A stretch of DNA of 10,792 nt from contig JAFALX010000219.1 in NCBI GenBank assembly GCA_019234035.1, positions 1 through 10,792 on the forward strand, given 5' to 3'. Positions within the stretch are counted from its first letter, which is position 1. The number at the start of each line of letters is the position of its first letter. Both the position numbers and the translations under genes were made by a program. The notes under the pieces were generated by a model that did no database searches, was not told the DNA's origin, and saw only the letters and a program-made list of their open reading frames with translations. Below, piece after piece: positions 1 through 7,216 of this stretch. This DNA comes from Candidatus Dormiibacterota bacterium (GTDB taxonomy: Bacteria > Chloroflexota > Dormibacteria > Aeolococcales > Aeolococcaceae).

Positions 1-894
1 GGTCCGGACGGCACCGTGTACGCGTTCACACGTGAGACCACCCCATCGGCGGACAAGGCCCATCCCTTCAGCCCCGGTGACCCGCCAGGCTCGCCTGGCT
101 CCGGCGCGCGCAAGTTCGTCTCCATCTCGCACGACCACGGCAAGACATGGAAGACGTCCACCCTCGATGCCAGCGCCGTCGACTGCGCGGGCAACTGCGA
201 CAGCCCGATCGTCGGGACGGTCGATCCGCACAACGGCAACGTGTACGCGGTGTGGGCGCAGAACCGCTTCGTCAACGGCAAGGCACTCGAGAACGATGCG
301 ATGTTCTCGGCGTCAACCAACGGCGGCAAGACCTGGACCAAGCCGGTCGTGCTCAACGACGACACGAGCGGGCTCGACCACAGCTTCCCGGGTGTCAGCG
401 TTGCACCGAACGGTCGCGTCGACGTCGCCTGGTACGACTACCGTGACGACCACCTGTTCAACCCGAGCAGTACGACGAAGACGGAGACGTACTACGGCGT
501 CTACTACACGTACTCCAACGACGGCGGGCGCACATGGGCCGCGAACGTCCGCGTCACCGACCGGCCGATGAACAAGAACGCCGGCTACAGCCTGTCGAGC
601 CAGAACGGACTGCGCGGACCGGTCGCAATTGCATCGGGCAACAACGCGACGTACTTCGCGTGGTCCGACTCGCGTGCCGGAACTGTCGACAACCCCGTCG
701 AGGACTACTACTTCACGTCGGCGCAGTACGCGGCTGCGGCCGCACCGGCGACCACGGGCGCGACGCCCGCCTGGGTCTGGGGTCTGCTCGGCGGAGTGAG
801 CGCGCTGACGCTGGGCGGACTCATCCTCGTCGCGCTGGCTGCCCTGGCGAGGTCGCGCGAGCGTGAAGCCGATGAGCTGCGCGTCGCGCGCTAG
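1..894 (+). CDS. Membrane-anchored BNR/Asp-box (sialidase-fold) protein, 5' end missing
   Basis: The reading frame is open from base 1 to a TAG at 892-894, so this is the last 297 residues of a larger protein. Three Asp-box motifs (SxDxGxTW type) are visible: SHDHGKTW at about residues 43-50, STNGGKTW at 105-112 and SNDGGRTW at 172-179. They alternate with strand-like stretches such as GNVYAVWAQNRF and GRVDVAWYDYRD, the pattern of a six-bladed BNR/sialidase beta-propeller. Residues 256-282 form one hydrophobic helix after an Ala/Thr/Pro linker, followed by a basic tail (RSREREADELRVAR), so the propeller is probably outside the cell, held by a C-terminal anchor. A CAGNC cysteine pair (62 and 66) could form a disulfide. 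Asp boxes mark the fold, not the activity. The catalytic arginines and Tyr/Glu of true sialidases cannot be assigned from this fragment, so a glycan-binding or adhesive role is equally possible. Confidence 0.85.
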   Translation, partial: GPDGTVYAFTRETTPSADKAHPFSPGDPPGSPGSGARKFVSISHDHGKTWKTSTLDASAVDCAGNCDSPIVGTVDPHNGNVYAVWAQNRFVNGKALENDAMFSASTNGGKTWTKPVVLNDDTSGLDHSFPGVSVAPNGRVDVAWYDYRDDHLFNPSSTTKTETYYGVYYTYSNDGGRTWAANVRVTDRPMNKNAGYSLSSQNGLRGPVAIASGNNATYFAWSDSRAGTVDNPVEDYYFTSAQYAAAAAPATTGATPAWVWGLLGGVSALTLGGLILVALAALARSREREADELRVAR

Positions 895-915
895 CTCAGT
901 TTCCAGCGCTCGTCG

Positions 916-942
916 GGCAGCAGCGCGCTGTGCGCTGCTGCC
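916..942. terminator. Hairpin between convergent genes, candidate bidirectional terminator
   Basis: A perfect 10-bp inverted repeat (GGCAGCAGCG / CGCTGCTGCC, arms 916-925 and 933-942), extended by a further C-G pair (926/932), lies 21 bases after the stop of the BNR protein and 63 bases beyond the stop of the converging GGDEF-EAL gene. Neither side has a T-run, so it is not a classic intrinsic terminator. Hairpins without U-tracts are common at 3' ends in high-GC actinobacteria. The role is inferred from position and symmetry. Confidence 0.5.
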
Positions 943-975
943 GTGGGAGCGGGCGACCGTGCCACACGCGGCTCC

Positions 976-998
976 CCGAGCGACCTGACGCCGCTCGG
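976..998. terminator. Second hairpin in the convergent gap
   Basis: A 7-bp inverted repeat (CCGAGCG / CGCTCGG, arms 976-982 and 992-998, 9-base loop) sits just past the TGA of the minus-strand GGDEF-EAL gene. With the stronger hairpin at 916-942 it makes a tandem pair between converging transcripts. There is no T-run. At this GC content a 7-bp repeat can occur by chance, so support is weak. Confidence 0.3.
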
Positions 999-1005
999 CA
1001 CCGCG

Positions 1006-3738
1006 TCACACGGCCGGCTCTTCTTCCTGCAGACGCAGCGCCGAGTGCGCAAAGAATGCAGGCAGTCCCAGGGCGAATCCCTGCCCGTAGCGAATGCCGA
1101 ACTGCTGCATCGACTCGACCATGCGCAGGTCGGAGATGCCCTCGGCGATGAGCGTCGCGCCACTTGCCTCGGCGAACGTCACCACCGCACGCACCGCTCC
1201 CGCGGAGCTGGGCTCGTCGACATGTTCCGTGAGCCGTCGCGCCACCTTGATGAACTCTGCCTCGGCGGCCTCGAGCACCTCGAGAGTCGAGTGCCCCTCA
1301 CCGACATCGTCGAGTGCGAAGCGGAAGCCATGCCGGCGGTACTCCGCCAGCACCGAGCGCAGCCGCGCCAGGTTGCGGATCACCTCGCGCTCACTGATCT
1401 CGAGCACCACCTCGCTCGGAAGACGTTCCGTCCAGCGCAGGAGCATCAACATCTGATCGCTGCCGTGCACCGGATCGAGCAGCGCCCGCGCGCTGACGTT
1501 GACGAACAGAAGCGTTCCGTCCGGCATCTCGCCCGCGCCCTCGAGCGCTGCGCGGCGGCTCACCCAGTCGAGGTCGCGCGAGTACCCGAGCTTCTGTGCC
1601 GCAGCGAAGAGCTCTTCCACCGACGTGCCCGCGTCGGCGCCGGCGGGTCGCAGCAGCGCCTCGTAGCCCATGACCTTCCCGGTGTCGAAGCGCACGATCG
1701 GCTGGTACGCAGAGCGCACGAGGCGCCGCTCGAGCACACCCTCGAGGCGTTCGACCCAGCCGCTGGCGCGATCCCCGGAGCGAAGGCTGGCAACGGTGAC
1801 GCTGCCGATGCGCTCACGTTTCGAGCGCAGCAGCGCCGAGTCCGCGCGCGCGAGCAGCGCGTCGCCGGATTCGCAGCCGTCCCACTGCGCGACGCCCGCT
1901 GACGCGCGCTCGGGAGTGAAGTCGGTGAGCCGCTGCACCACCGCGGCGCCTTCGTCCGCGGTGCAACCGGGCATGAGCACTGCGAACTCGTCGCCGCCGT
2001 ACCGTGCCAGGAAGTCCTCGTCGCGCAGCGCCGCCCTCCAGCCCTGGGCGACGGCGACGAGGAGCTGATCGCCGCGCTGGTGACCCCAGTCGTCGTTGAA
2101 CTCCTTGAAACCATCGAGGTCGAGCAGCGCCACCGACAGCGGTTCGTTGCGGTGTTCCGCGCGCGACAGGCACAACGTGAGCTGTTCATTCCACGCGCGC
2201 CGGTTGCCGACGCCCGTGAGCGGATCGAGGCGCGCCGCGTCGGCCAGCAGCCGCTCCGCCTTCTTGCGCGCGGAGATGTCCTTGATCAGGGCGATGCGGC
2301 GCCGCGTTCCCTGTCCGCTGAGCGTGTGCACGACGGTCTCGACCTCCACCACGCGCCCGTCACGGCGCAGCAGGCGCCCCTCGTTGTGCCACGGCGTCGA
2401 GTTGTTGTCGACCCCTGCCAGCTGCTCGGCCAGCACCTCGCGCTCCGCTTCGGGCGAGAGGAGCACAACGTCGGTGCCCTCGAGCTGCTTCGCCGAGTAC
2501 CCGCTCATCGCTGCGAAGGCGTCGTTCACGTAGACGACGCGGCCGCTCTCCGACACCAGGAGCCCCGCTCCCAGCTCACTCAGCGCCTCGAGCAGCGCGT
2601 TGGTCCGTTCGTTGGTGGCGCGCAGCTCCACGGAGAGGTGGACGCGGGCCATCGCCACCGACACCGAGGCGGCGAACTCCGACAGCGTGACCAGCTCGTC
2701 GCTGCCGAACAGCGGCGAGAACGCACTGGCGACGACGACGAGCAGGTACTCGCCGAACTTCGTCGGCATCGGCACCACCGCGAGGTTGCCGTCGAGCAGC
2801 CGCGGACCGGTGACGGCGGAACGGCGAACCCGCAGCACGAGCCCGTCGAGCTGGCCGAGCGGGAGGTCGCCTTGCGACGCCACGATGGAGCCGTCGGGAC
2901 CGAGCAGCAATCCGGCGCGGGCGCCAACGAAGCGCATCGCCCACTCAACCGCCCTGGCCGCCATCGCGCCGACGTCATCCGCAAACGTGAGCAGCGCGGC
3001 GTTGGCGCCCCGGTACGCGCCTGTCTCCGCCTCGCGCCAGTGGCGCCGGAGCCACCGCGGCGGCGCGAACCCAACGTAGAACCACGGCACCGCCGCGCTG
3101 ACCACGACCTGCAGCGCGAGACCGATGACGGAGTTGACCGGCTGTGCCTTCCCGTTCGAGGCGGCGGCCGCAACGAGCGTCGTGCCGACCGCGACGACGA
3201 GCGCACCAGCAATCCCGAGGTAGCCGGTGGAGAGTGCGCGGAGGCGCTTGCGCTGCACCACCGCGAGCCGCCGTGCCGCGAGGCGAAAACGCAGCGCCGG
3301 CTCGATGACGCACAGCGCCCACTCCACGACCAGGGCGCACACGACGATGAGGGCGAACGTGGACGGCTTCTGGTTCTGCGGCCCGAGCGCCAACGGCACC
3401 GCGAGGGCCGTCGAGACGATCAGCAGAGCAAGCAGCGCCAGGCGCGCGCGCAGCGACACGGGCAGCAGCGTGTTGCGGAGCTCGACCAGAGCATAGGCCG
3501 ACGCCATGAAGAAGATCAGGTCGAGCACCGGGACGATCGGAACGGTCTGCTTGACGACCGCGCTCAGCTCGCCGCCGGCGCTGACGAGCGCGAGGAGACC
3601 GAGCGCAGCAGCGAGCCACGCACGCGTGCGACCGCGCCACCGCACCCACGCGGCGACAGCGAGCGCTCCGATCAACGCGAACCCGGCCGCGTTGATATGA
3701 GAGAGCGCGGCCCCTGCGCCGGTCACCCCAAACCCCAA
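1006..3738 (-). CDS. Membrane PAS-GGDEF-EAL cyclic-di-GMP synthase/phosphodiesterase
   Basis: A 910-residue bifunctional c-di-GMP turnover protein. About seven hydrophobic helices lie at residues 17-34, 40-62, 66-87, 98-118, 127-147, 173-193 and 203-224. A GAF-like segment follows (about 245-370, weakly supported), then a PAS domain (about 378-490). The GGDEF domain (about 498-650) has an intact GGDEF at 581-585 and an RxxD inhibitory site (R572, D575) five residues before it. This predicts diguanylate cyclase activity with product feedback. The EAL domain (about 660-905) keeps E693, N747, E780, D810/D811, K831, E866 and Q886. However, loop 6 reads DDVGEGHSTL instead of the usual DDFGTGYSSL, and KVA replaces KID. 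The TTG at 3738 is the most upstream usable start in frame but has poor ribosome-binding spacing; a GTG at 3726 is the alternative. A better-placed ATG at 3743 is out of frame (see the leader entry). It lies 120 bases after the DUF5519 gene on the same strand, so co-transcription is likely. Confidence 0.9.
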   Translation of the reverse strand: MGFGVTGAGAALSHINAAGFALIGALAVAAWVRWRGRTRAWLAAALGLLALVSAGGELSAVVKQTVPIVPVLDLIFFMASAYALVELRNTLLPVSLRARLALLALLIVSTALAVPLALGPQNQKPSTFALIVVCALVVEWALCVIEPALRFRLAARRLAVVQRKRLRALSTGYLGIAGALVVAVGTTLVAAAASNGKAQPVNSVIGLALQVVVSAAVPWFYVGFAPPRWLRRHWREAETGAYRGANAALLTFADDVGAMAARAVEWAMRFVGARAGLLLGPDGSIVASQGDLPLGQLDGLVLRVRRSAVTGPRLLDGNLAVVPMPTKFGEYLLVVVASAFSPLFGSDELVTLSEFAASVSVAMARVHLSVELRATNERTNALLEALSELGAGLLVSESGRVVYVNDAFAAMSGYSAKQLEGTDVVLLSPEAEREVLAEQLAGVDNNSTPWHNEGRLLRRDGRVVEVETVVHTLSGQGTRRRIALIKDISARKKAERLLADAARLDPLTGVGNRRAWNEQLTLCLSRAEHRNEPLSVALLDLDGFKEFNDDWGHQRGDQLLVAVAQGWRAALRDEDFLARYGGDEFAVLMPGCTADEGAAVVQRLTDFTPERASAGVAQWDGCESGDALLARADSALLRSKRERIGSVTVASLRSGDRASGWVERLEGVLERRLVRSAYQPIVRFDTGKVMGYEALLRPAGADAGTSVEELFAAAQKLGYSRDLDWVSRRAALEGAGEMPDGTLLFVNVSARALLDPVHGSDQMLMLLRWTERLPSEVVLEISEREVIRNLARLRSVLAEYRRHGFRFALDDVGEGHSTLEVLEAAEAEFIKVARRLTEHVDEPSSAGAVRAVVTFAEASGATLIAEGISDLRMVESMQQFGIRYGQGFALGLPAFFAHSALRLQEEEPAV

Positions 3739-3743
3739 GCCAT
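3723..3743 (-). promoter_or_regulatory. Six-codon leader frame with ideal ribosome binding site before the GGDEF-EAL gene
   Basis: On the minus strand GGAG is followed after 8 bases by ATG (3743-3741), the best initiation site in this gap. The frame encodes only MAWGLG before TGA (3725-3723). That stop overlaps a GTG (3726-3724) in the GGDEF-EAL frame as GTGA, the layout of translational coupling. Either this is a short leader controlling the large gene, or one G is missing from the run TTGGGGTTTGGGG. With one extra G the ATG reads straight in as MAWGLGVTGAG. The sequence alone cannot decide. Confidence 0.4.
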
Positions 3744-3858
3744 AGTGCTGGCTCCGATCGTCCGCTCCAGACGAGCGTGGCTGCGGTGCGAGGCGGTAAC
3801 GCGTTCGTTGCGGAAACGGTCGCTCGCGGTGAAAGCGACACCCGCAGAAGCCGTCCGG

Positions 3859-4344
3859 TCAGCCGGAGGCGAGCTCGCCGGCGCCCGTCGCCTCGCGATA
3901 CGACGTCTCGACGAGGCCCGCGACCACGCCGACCTCCTCGTCGTTGCGTGGCGCGAACACCATCACCGCCATGCTCGGGCCGTGCATCCGCGCCGCCAGC
4001 GGGTGCGGCTCGGCCCAGCCGGCGTCGATCGCCGCAGTCGCGACGTCATACGGCAGGACGATGTGCAGACTCTCGTCGGGCGCGGGGTGGAGATGGGCGA
4101 ACTCGCGGCCCACCATGAACGACGTCGCGGGTCCGCGAGCGGAGTCGGGCTCGAGCACCAGCGCGCGCGCGCCCGGGACCGACACGCCCGATCGCTCCTC
4201 GACGACGCCGGGCAACGCGAACACACGCTGCGCCAAGGCGTCGCGTGGCGACGAATCCTCGGGCTGCTGGTCCAGCTGCTGGTGCGGCATCCCGAGCGAC
4301 GTGGCCGGCTTGGGCCCGTTGCGGCGTGGCAGTGCTGCGGTCAT
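3859..4344 (-). CDS. DUF5519 / 'luciferase'-domain family protein
   Basis: A 161-residue soluble protein that I match from memory to the DUF5519 family, often labelled 'luciferase domain'. Conserved-looking blocks are EFAHLHP (81-87, with H84 and H86), SLHIVLP (92-98), GWAEPHPLA (109-117), MVFAPR (128-133) and a C-terminal VETSYREATG. The first 30 residues are polar and low in structure. There is no signal peptide or membrane helix, so it should be cytosolic. The histidines might bind a metal or ligand, but no biochemical role for bacterial members is known to me, and the name does not imply light emission. The ATG at 4344 follows the stop of the upstream GGDEF-EAL frame by 21 bases without a clear ribosome binding site; Met19 is a possible later start. 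It lies between two c-di-GMP enzymes on the same strand, which suggests co-expression. Confidence 0.65.
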   Translation of the reverse strand: MTAALPRRNGPKPATSLGMPHQQLDQQPEDSSPRDALAQRVFALPGVVEERSGVSVPGARALVLEPDSARGPATSFMVGREFAHLHPAPDESLHIVLPYDVATAAIDAGWAEPHPLAARMHGPSMAVMVFAPRNDEEVGVVAGLVETSYREATGAGELASG

Positions 4345-4365
4345 CGACCGCCACGATGACAGATC

Positions 4366-4947
4366 TCAGGCGGAGCCGACGAGCGTCACGTCCGCGCCCG
4401 CCGGCGCGTGCTTGTGGATGTAGGCCTCGAACTCGTCCGGTGGCAGCGGCCGCGAGAAGAGGAAGCCCTGACCCAGGCGGCACTCGCGCTCCATGAACGT
4501 CTGCGCCTGGTCGGCGCGCTCGATCCCCTCGGCGATCGCCTGCACGTGCAGGTTGCGGCTCAGGTCGAGGATGGTGCGCGCCACTGCCGACAGCTCGCCG
4601 CGCGCGCTCGCGCTGTTCACGACAGAGGTGTCCACCTTCAGGATGTCGATCGGGAACTGCTCGAGGTTGCTCAGCGAGGAGTACCCGGTGCCGAAATCGT
4701 CGACCGCGATGCGCACGCCGAGCTCGCGCGCGGCGGTGAGGAATGTGCGTGCCTTGTCCGGCGCCGTCATCAACGCGGTCTCGGTCATCTCGAGCACGAG
4801 CTGGTGTGGCGCGAGCTCCGATGACTCGAGGGCGGCCGAGACGTCGGCGATGAGCGCCAGATCGGTCAGCTGCACCGCGGAGATGTTGATGCTGATCCAG
4901 TCGAGCGCCGGCCCCCGTCGCGGAACCACGGTCCTGCCAGCCGGCAC
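4366..4947 (-). CDS. EAL-domain C-terminal fragment, separated by a frameshift from the preceding PAS-GGDEF part
   Basis: This frame carries the rest of the EAL phosphodiesterase domain begun in the overlapping upstream frame. From the GTG at 4947 it gives 193 residues, but the natural EAL sequence only begins around residue 13 (PALDWISINIS); the first dozen residues are read in the wrong frame. Every later EAL hallmark is canonical: N21 (SINIS), E53 (EMTE), D83/D84 in DDFGTGYSSL, K104 and D106 (KVD), E140 (AEGIE), and Q160 in QGFLFSRPL. It lacks the EAL signature itself, which lies in the upstream part, so alone it should not be active. The fitting match to the upstream part and the strong conservation suggest either a very recent lesion or a one-base sequencing error. 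Confidence 0.75.
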   Translation of the reverse strand: MPAGRTVVPRRGPALDWISINISAVQLTDLALIADVSAALESSELAPHQLVLEMTETALMTAPDKARTFLTAARELGVRIAVDDFGTGYSSLSNLEQFPIDILKVDTSVVNSASARGELSAVARTILDLSRNLHVQAIAEGIERADQAQTFMERECRLGQGFLFSRPLPPDEFEAYIHKHAPAGADVTLVGSA

Positions 4948-7082
4948 GATTCACCGAGCACCCAGCGCCCGATGTCCCGCATCGCGCCGGATCGTTCCGC
5001 CGCGGCGATGAACTCTCCTGCCGCGATGAGACCGCGGGTCGGGTGCTGCCAGCGCAGGAGCGCCTCGCCGCCGACCACCGCGCCGGAGTTGAGGTCGACG
5101 ACCGGCTGAAAATGCACGCGAAGCTCCTCGCGCGGCAATGCCACGCGCAGGTCCGACTGCAGCTGCATCTCGTCGAGCATGTGCGCGTGTGTCGCCGGGT
5201 CATAGAGCGCCAGCTGATTGCGTCCGCGCGCCTTCGCCTGGTACATCGCGGTGTCGGCGTGGCGCACCAGCGTTTCGACGTCGTCGGTGGGCATTGCCGC
5301 CGCGACCCCGACGCTGACCGATGCGATCACGTCGCCCTGACCGGTGTGCACCGGCGCCTGCATGGCCTCGACGACGCGCCGCGCCACCGCGCGAGCACGC
5401 TCGGACACGCCCTCGAGGATGATGCCGAACTCGTCGCCGCCGAGCCGGGCGACGGTGTCGCTCACGCGCACACACGATTCGATGCGTGTCGCCGCCGCGA
5501 CGAGCACGGCGTCGCCGACCGCGTGGCCCTTGGTGTCGTTCACGGCCTTGAAGTGGTCGATGTCGACGAACATCACCGTCGTCGCCGACTTCATGCGTTT
5601 GTTCTTGCGCAGGGCGTGCGCGAGGCGCTCGTTGAAGAGCGTGCGGTTGGGCAGGCCCGTGAGCCCGTCGTGCACCGTGTTGTGCGCAAGCTCTTCCCGC
5701 AGCCGAATGCGCATGGTGACGTCGCGCATGTTCACGACGACTCCGCCGACATCCGCGTCGCCGAGGAGGTTCGTGAGCGTTGCCTCTCCGACTCGCGCCG
5801 TGCCGTCGCGGTGCTCGAGCTGCAGCTCCAGTGACGCCGAACGCTCTTGACCCGTGGTGAGGTCGCTGACGACCGACTGAAAGCGCACCGCGTCCTCGGG
5901 CTGCAGCAGCATCGCAAACGGCTGCCCCACAACCTCGGATGCGCGATATCCCAGAAACGGTTTGATCGCCGGGCTCTGATACGTGATGACCCCGCCGCTG
6001 TCGAGCACGGTCGTGGAGTCGGTCGAGCGCTGGATCAGGGCACGGAAGTGGCGCTCGCGGCTGGCGAGCTCGCGCGTTCGCTCAGCGACGCGCTCCTCGA
6101 GATGCCGGTTGAGCTGCCGGTTCTCGCGGAGCGTGATGGCCTGGCGGATGAGGAGCACGCCGAGCAGTCCGCGCACGTTCCACACGTAGAACATCGTCAG
6201 GCCGCCGTGCAGATTCACCGCCACGGCCACGAGCAGCGCGATGGCGACGAAACCGTACGGCAGCACGACGCTGACGGTGCTCCAGCGGCGATCGAATGGA
6301 CTGTCCGGCTGGCCGGACGGTACCAGCGCAGCGATGCCGATGAGGTAGTACGCGACGACCCACATCACGTCCATGCCGTTGACCGTGCTGTATACGCCGA
6401 TTGTCGTCAGGTACGTGAAGAGGGAATCCGCGATCGAATAGAGCAGGATTCCGGAGCAGAGCAGCACCAGCGCGAGCCGCCATTCGCCGCGCGCAGCCCT
6501 GAGCAGTGAGAGGGCGACGGTGAGCAGGATGACGTCGCCGATCGGGTACGCCAGACCCAGGGCGTTCTCCAGGGCTCCGCCCGAGTGCGACGCGAACAGC
6601 GCGCCCATGACGGTCGTCCAGCTGACGGCAAGGAGCCCGCCTGCGACCAGCAGGCCGTCGAGAAGGTGGCGCACGCTGGCTTCGCCGCGCCGGAAGAACG
6701 CGACGAGCGCGACCGCGGCAAGCGGCACCGCCGACAGGTAGCCGACGTCGGCGAGCGACGGATACGGCACGGCCTCGCCGCGCAACACCTCGTAGTACGC
6801 CCAGGCGCCGCTGCCGAGGCCCCAGACCGCGGCGGACGCGCCCAGCATGAGCCATGCGAAGCGGCGGCGAGCGCGTGTCCGCAGCGCCGCGACGAGACAG
6901 CACCCCGCGGCGAAGAATGGCGCGACGATCTGCGTGATGTCGTCCATCACCGTCGTCAGGTGATTGCCGCCCCACTGGAACTGCAGCCACAGCGCTATGA
7001 AGACAGTCGTCGGCAGGGTGAAGGCGATCCCTGCCCGAAGCGACCGCGACGCCGGCAACCTCAACGCGGTGAACGCAGACAC
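4866..7082 (-). CDS. Membrane PAS-GGDEF-EAL protein, N-terminal part up to the frameshift
   Basis: A large c-di-GMP enzyme. Numbered from the GTG at 7082, about ten hydrophobic helices span residues 18-316, including YPSLADVGYLSAVPLA, a sequence style common in actinobacterial membrane diguanylate cyclases. Next come a short coiled coil (about 320-345), a PAS domain (about 345-460) and a GGDEF domain with intact GGDEF at 548-552. An RxxD inhibitory site (RVSD) lies five residues before it. The EAL domain starts with GGEALLRW (EAL at 673-675). After DGG at 722-724 the frame runs into unrelated residues and stops at 4866. Adding one G at 4912-4916 restores DGGPALDWISINIS and a 905-residue protein ending at 4366. 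I chose GTG 7082 because GAGGT (7087-7091) sits 4 bases before it. A longer upstream extension would be Arg/Gly-rich, membrane-free and overlap the neighbouring gene. A 134-base gap separates it from the RibD-C gene. Confidence 0.85.
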   Translation of the reverse strand: MSAFTALRLPASRSLRAGIAFTLPTTVFIALWLQFQWGGNHLTTVMDDITQIVAPFFAAGCCLVAALRTRARRRFAWLMLGASAAVWGLGSGAWAYYEVLRGEAVPYPSLADVGYLSAVPLAAVALVAFFRRGEASVRHLLDGLLVAGGLLAVSWTTVMGALFASHSGGALENALGLAYPIGDVILLTVALSLLRAARGEWRLALVLLCSGILLYSIADSLFTYLTTIGVYSTVNGMDVMWVVAYYLIGIAALVPSGQPDSPFDRRWSTVSVVLPYGFVAIALLVAVAVNLHGGLTMFYVWNVRGLLGVLLIRQAITLRENRQLNRHLEERVAERTRELASRERHFRALIQRSTDSTTVLDSGGVITYQSPAIKPFLGYRASEVVGQPFAMLLQPEDAVRFQSVVSDLTTGQERSASLELQLEHRDGTARVGEATLTNLLGDADVGGVVVNMRDVTMRIRLREELAHNTVHDGLTGLPNRTLFNERLAHALRKNKRMKSATTVMFVDIDHFKAVNDTKGHAVGDAVLVAAATRIESCVRVSDTVARLGGDEFGIILEGVSERARAVARRVVEAMQAPVHTGQGDVIASVSVGVAAAMPTDDVETLVRHADTAMYQAKARGRNQLALYDPATHAHMLDEMQLQSDLRVALPREELRVHFQPVVDLNSGAVVGGEALLRWQHPTRGLIAAGEFIAAAERSGAMRDIGRWVLGESCRLAGPWFRDGGRRSTGSASTSPRCS
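4911..4917 (-). other. Frameshift site in the EAL domain
   Basis: On the minus strand GAC GGG GGC CGG contains five Gs. The upstream frame encodes EAL sequence through DGG, and downstream sequence encodes PALDWISINIS in the -1 frame. One added G (GAC GGG GGG CCG GCG) joins them exactly as in normal EAL domains. Homopolymer sequencing error, a true mutation, or -1 ribosomal slippage are all possible; the tract is short for slippage-driven phase variation. Confidence 0.8.
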
Positions 7083-7086
7083 AGTG

Positions 7087-7091
7087 ACCTC
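7087..7091 (-). promoter_or_regulatory. Ribosome binding site deciding the GTG start at 7082
   Basis: GAGGT on the minus strand lies 4 bases before the GTG at 7082. The protein then begins SAFTALRLPASRSLRAG and goes directly into the first membrane helix. This decides against the longer open frame that reaches back into the RibD-C gene. I see no convincing promoter in the 134-base gap (7083-7216). Confidence 0.55.
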
Positions 7092-7216
7092 GTTGGCACG
7101 GTCCGCCGTCCGGCCGCTGGTTTGCCGGTCAGGATCGCACCTCAGTCGTGGAAATCCGGCCCGGCAGCGGGTAACGAATGCAACGGCCACACCACCGCCG
7201 CGTCGCAGTGGCGCAG

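Noticed and set aside
3819..3839. 6-bp hairpin between the DUF5519 and GGDEF-EAL genes
   Set aside because: Short stem with a 9-base loop and no T-run; expected by chance at this GC content, and not enough to call a terminator or riboswitch.
2080..4359. Long plus-strand open frame (759 codons) opposite the GGDEF-EAL and DUF5519 genes
   Set aside because: Its product is an Arg/Glu/His-rich string with no domain or hydrophobic pattern, and it crosses two real genes and their gap. It is a mirror of GC-biased codon use on the other strand.
4046..5203. Third minus-strand frame overlapping the split EAL domain and DUF5519
   Set aside because: Reads as Arg/Ala-rich shadow sequence. The EAL motifs are shared only between the other two frames, so this frame is not part of the frameshifted gene.
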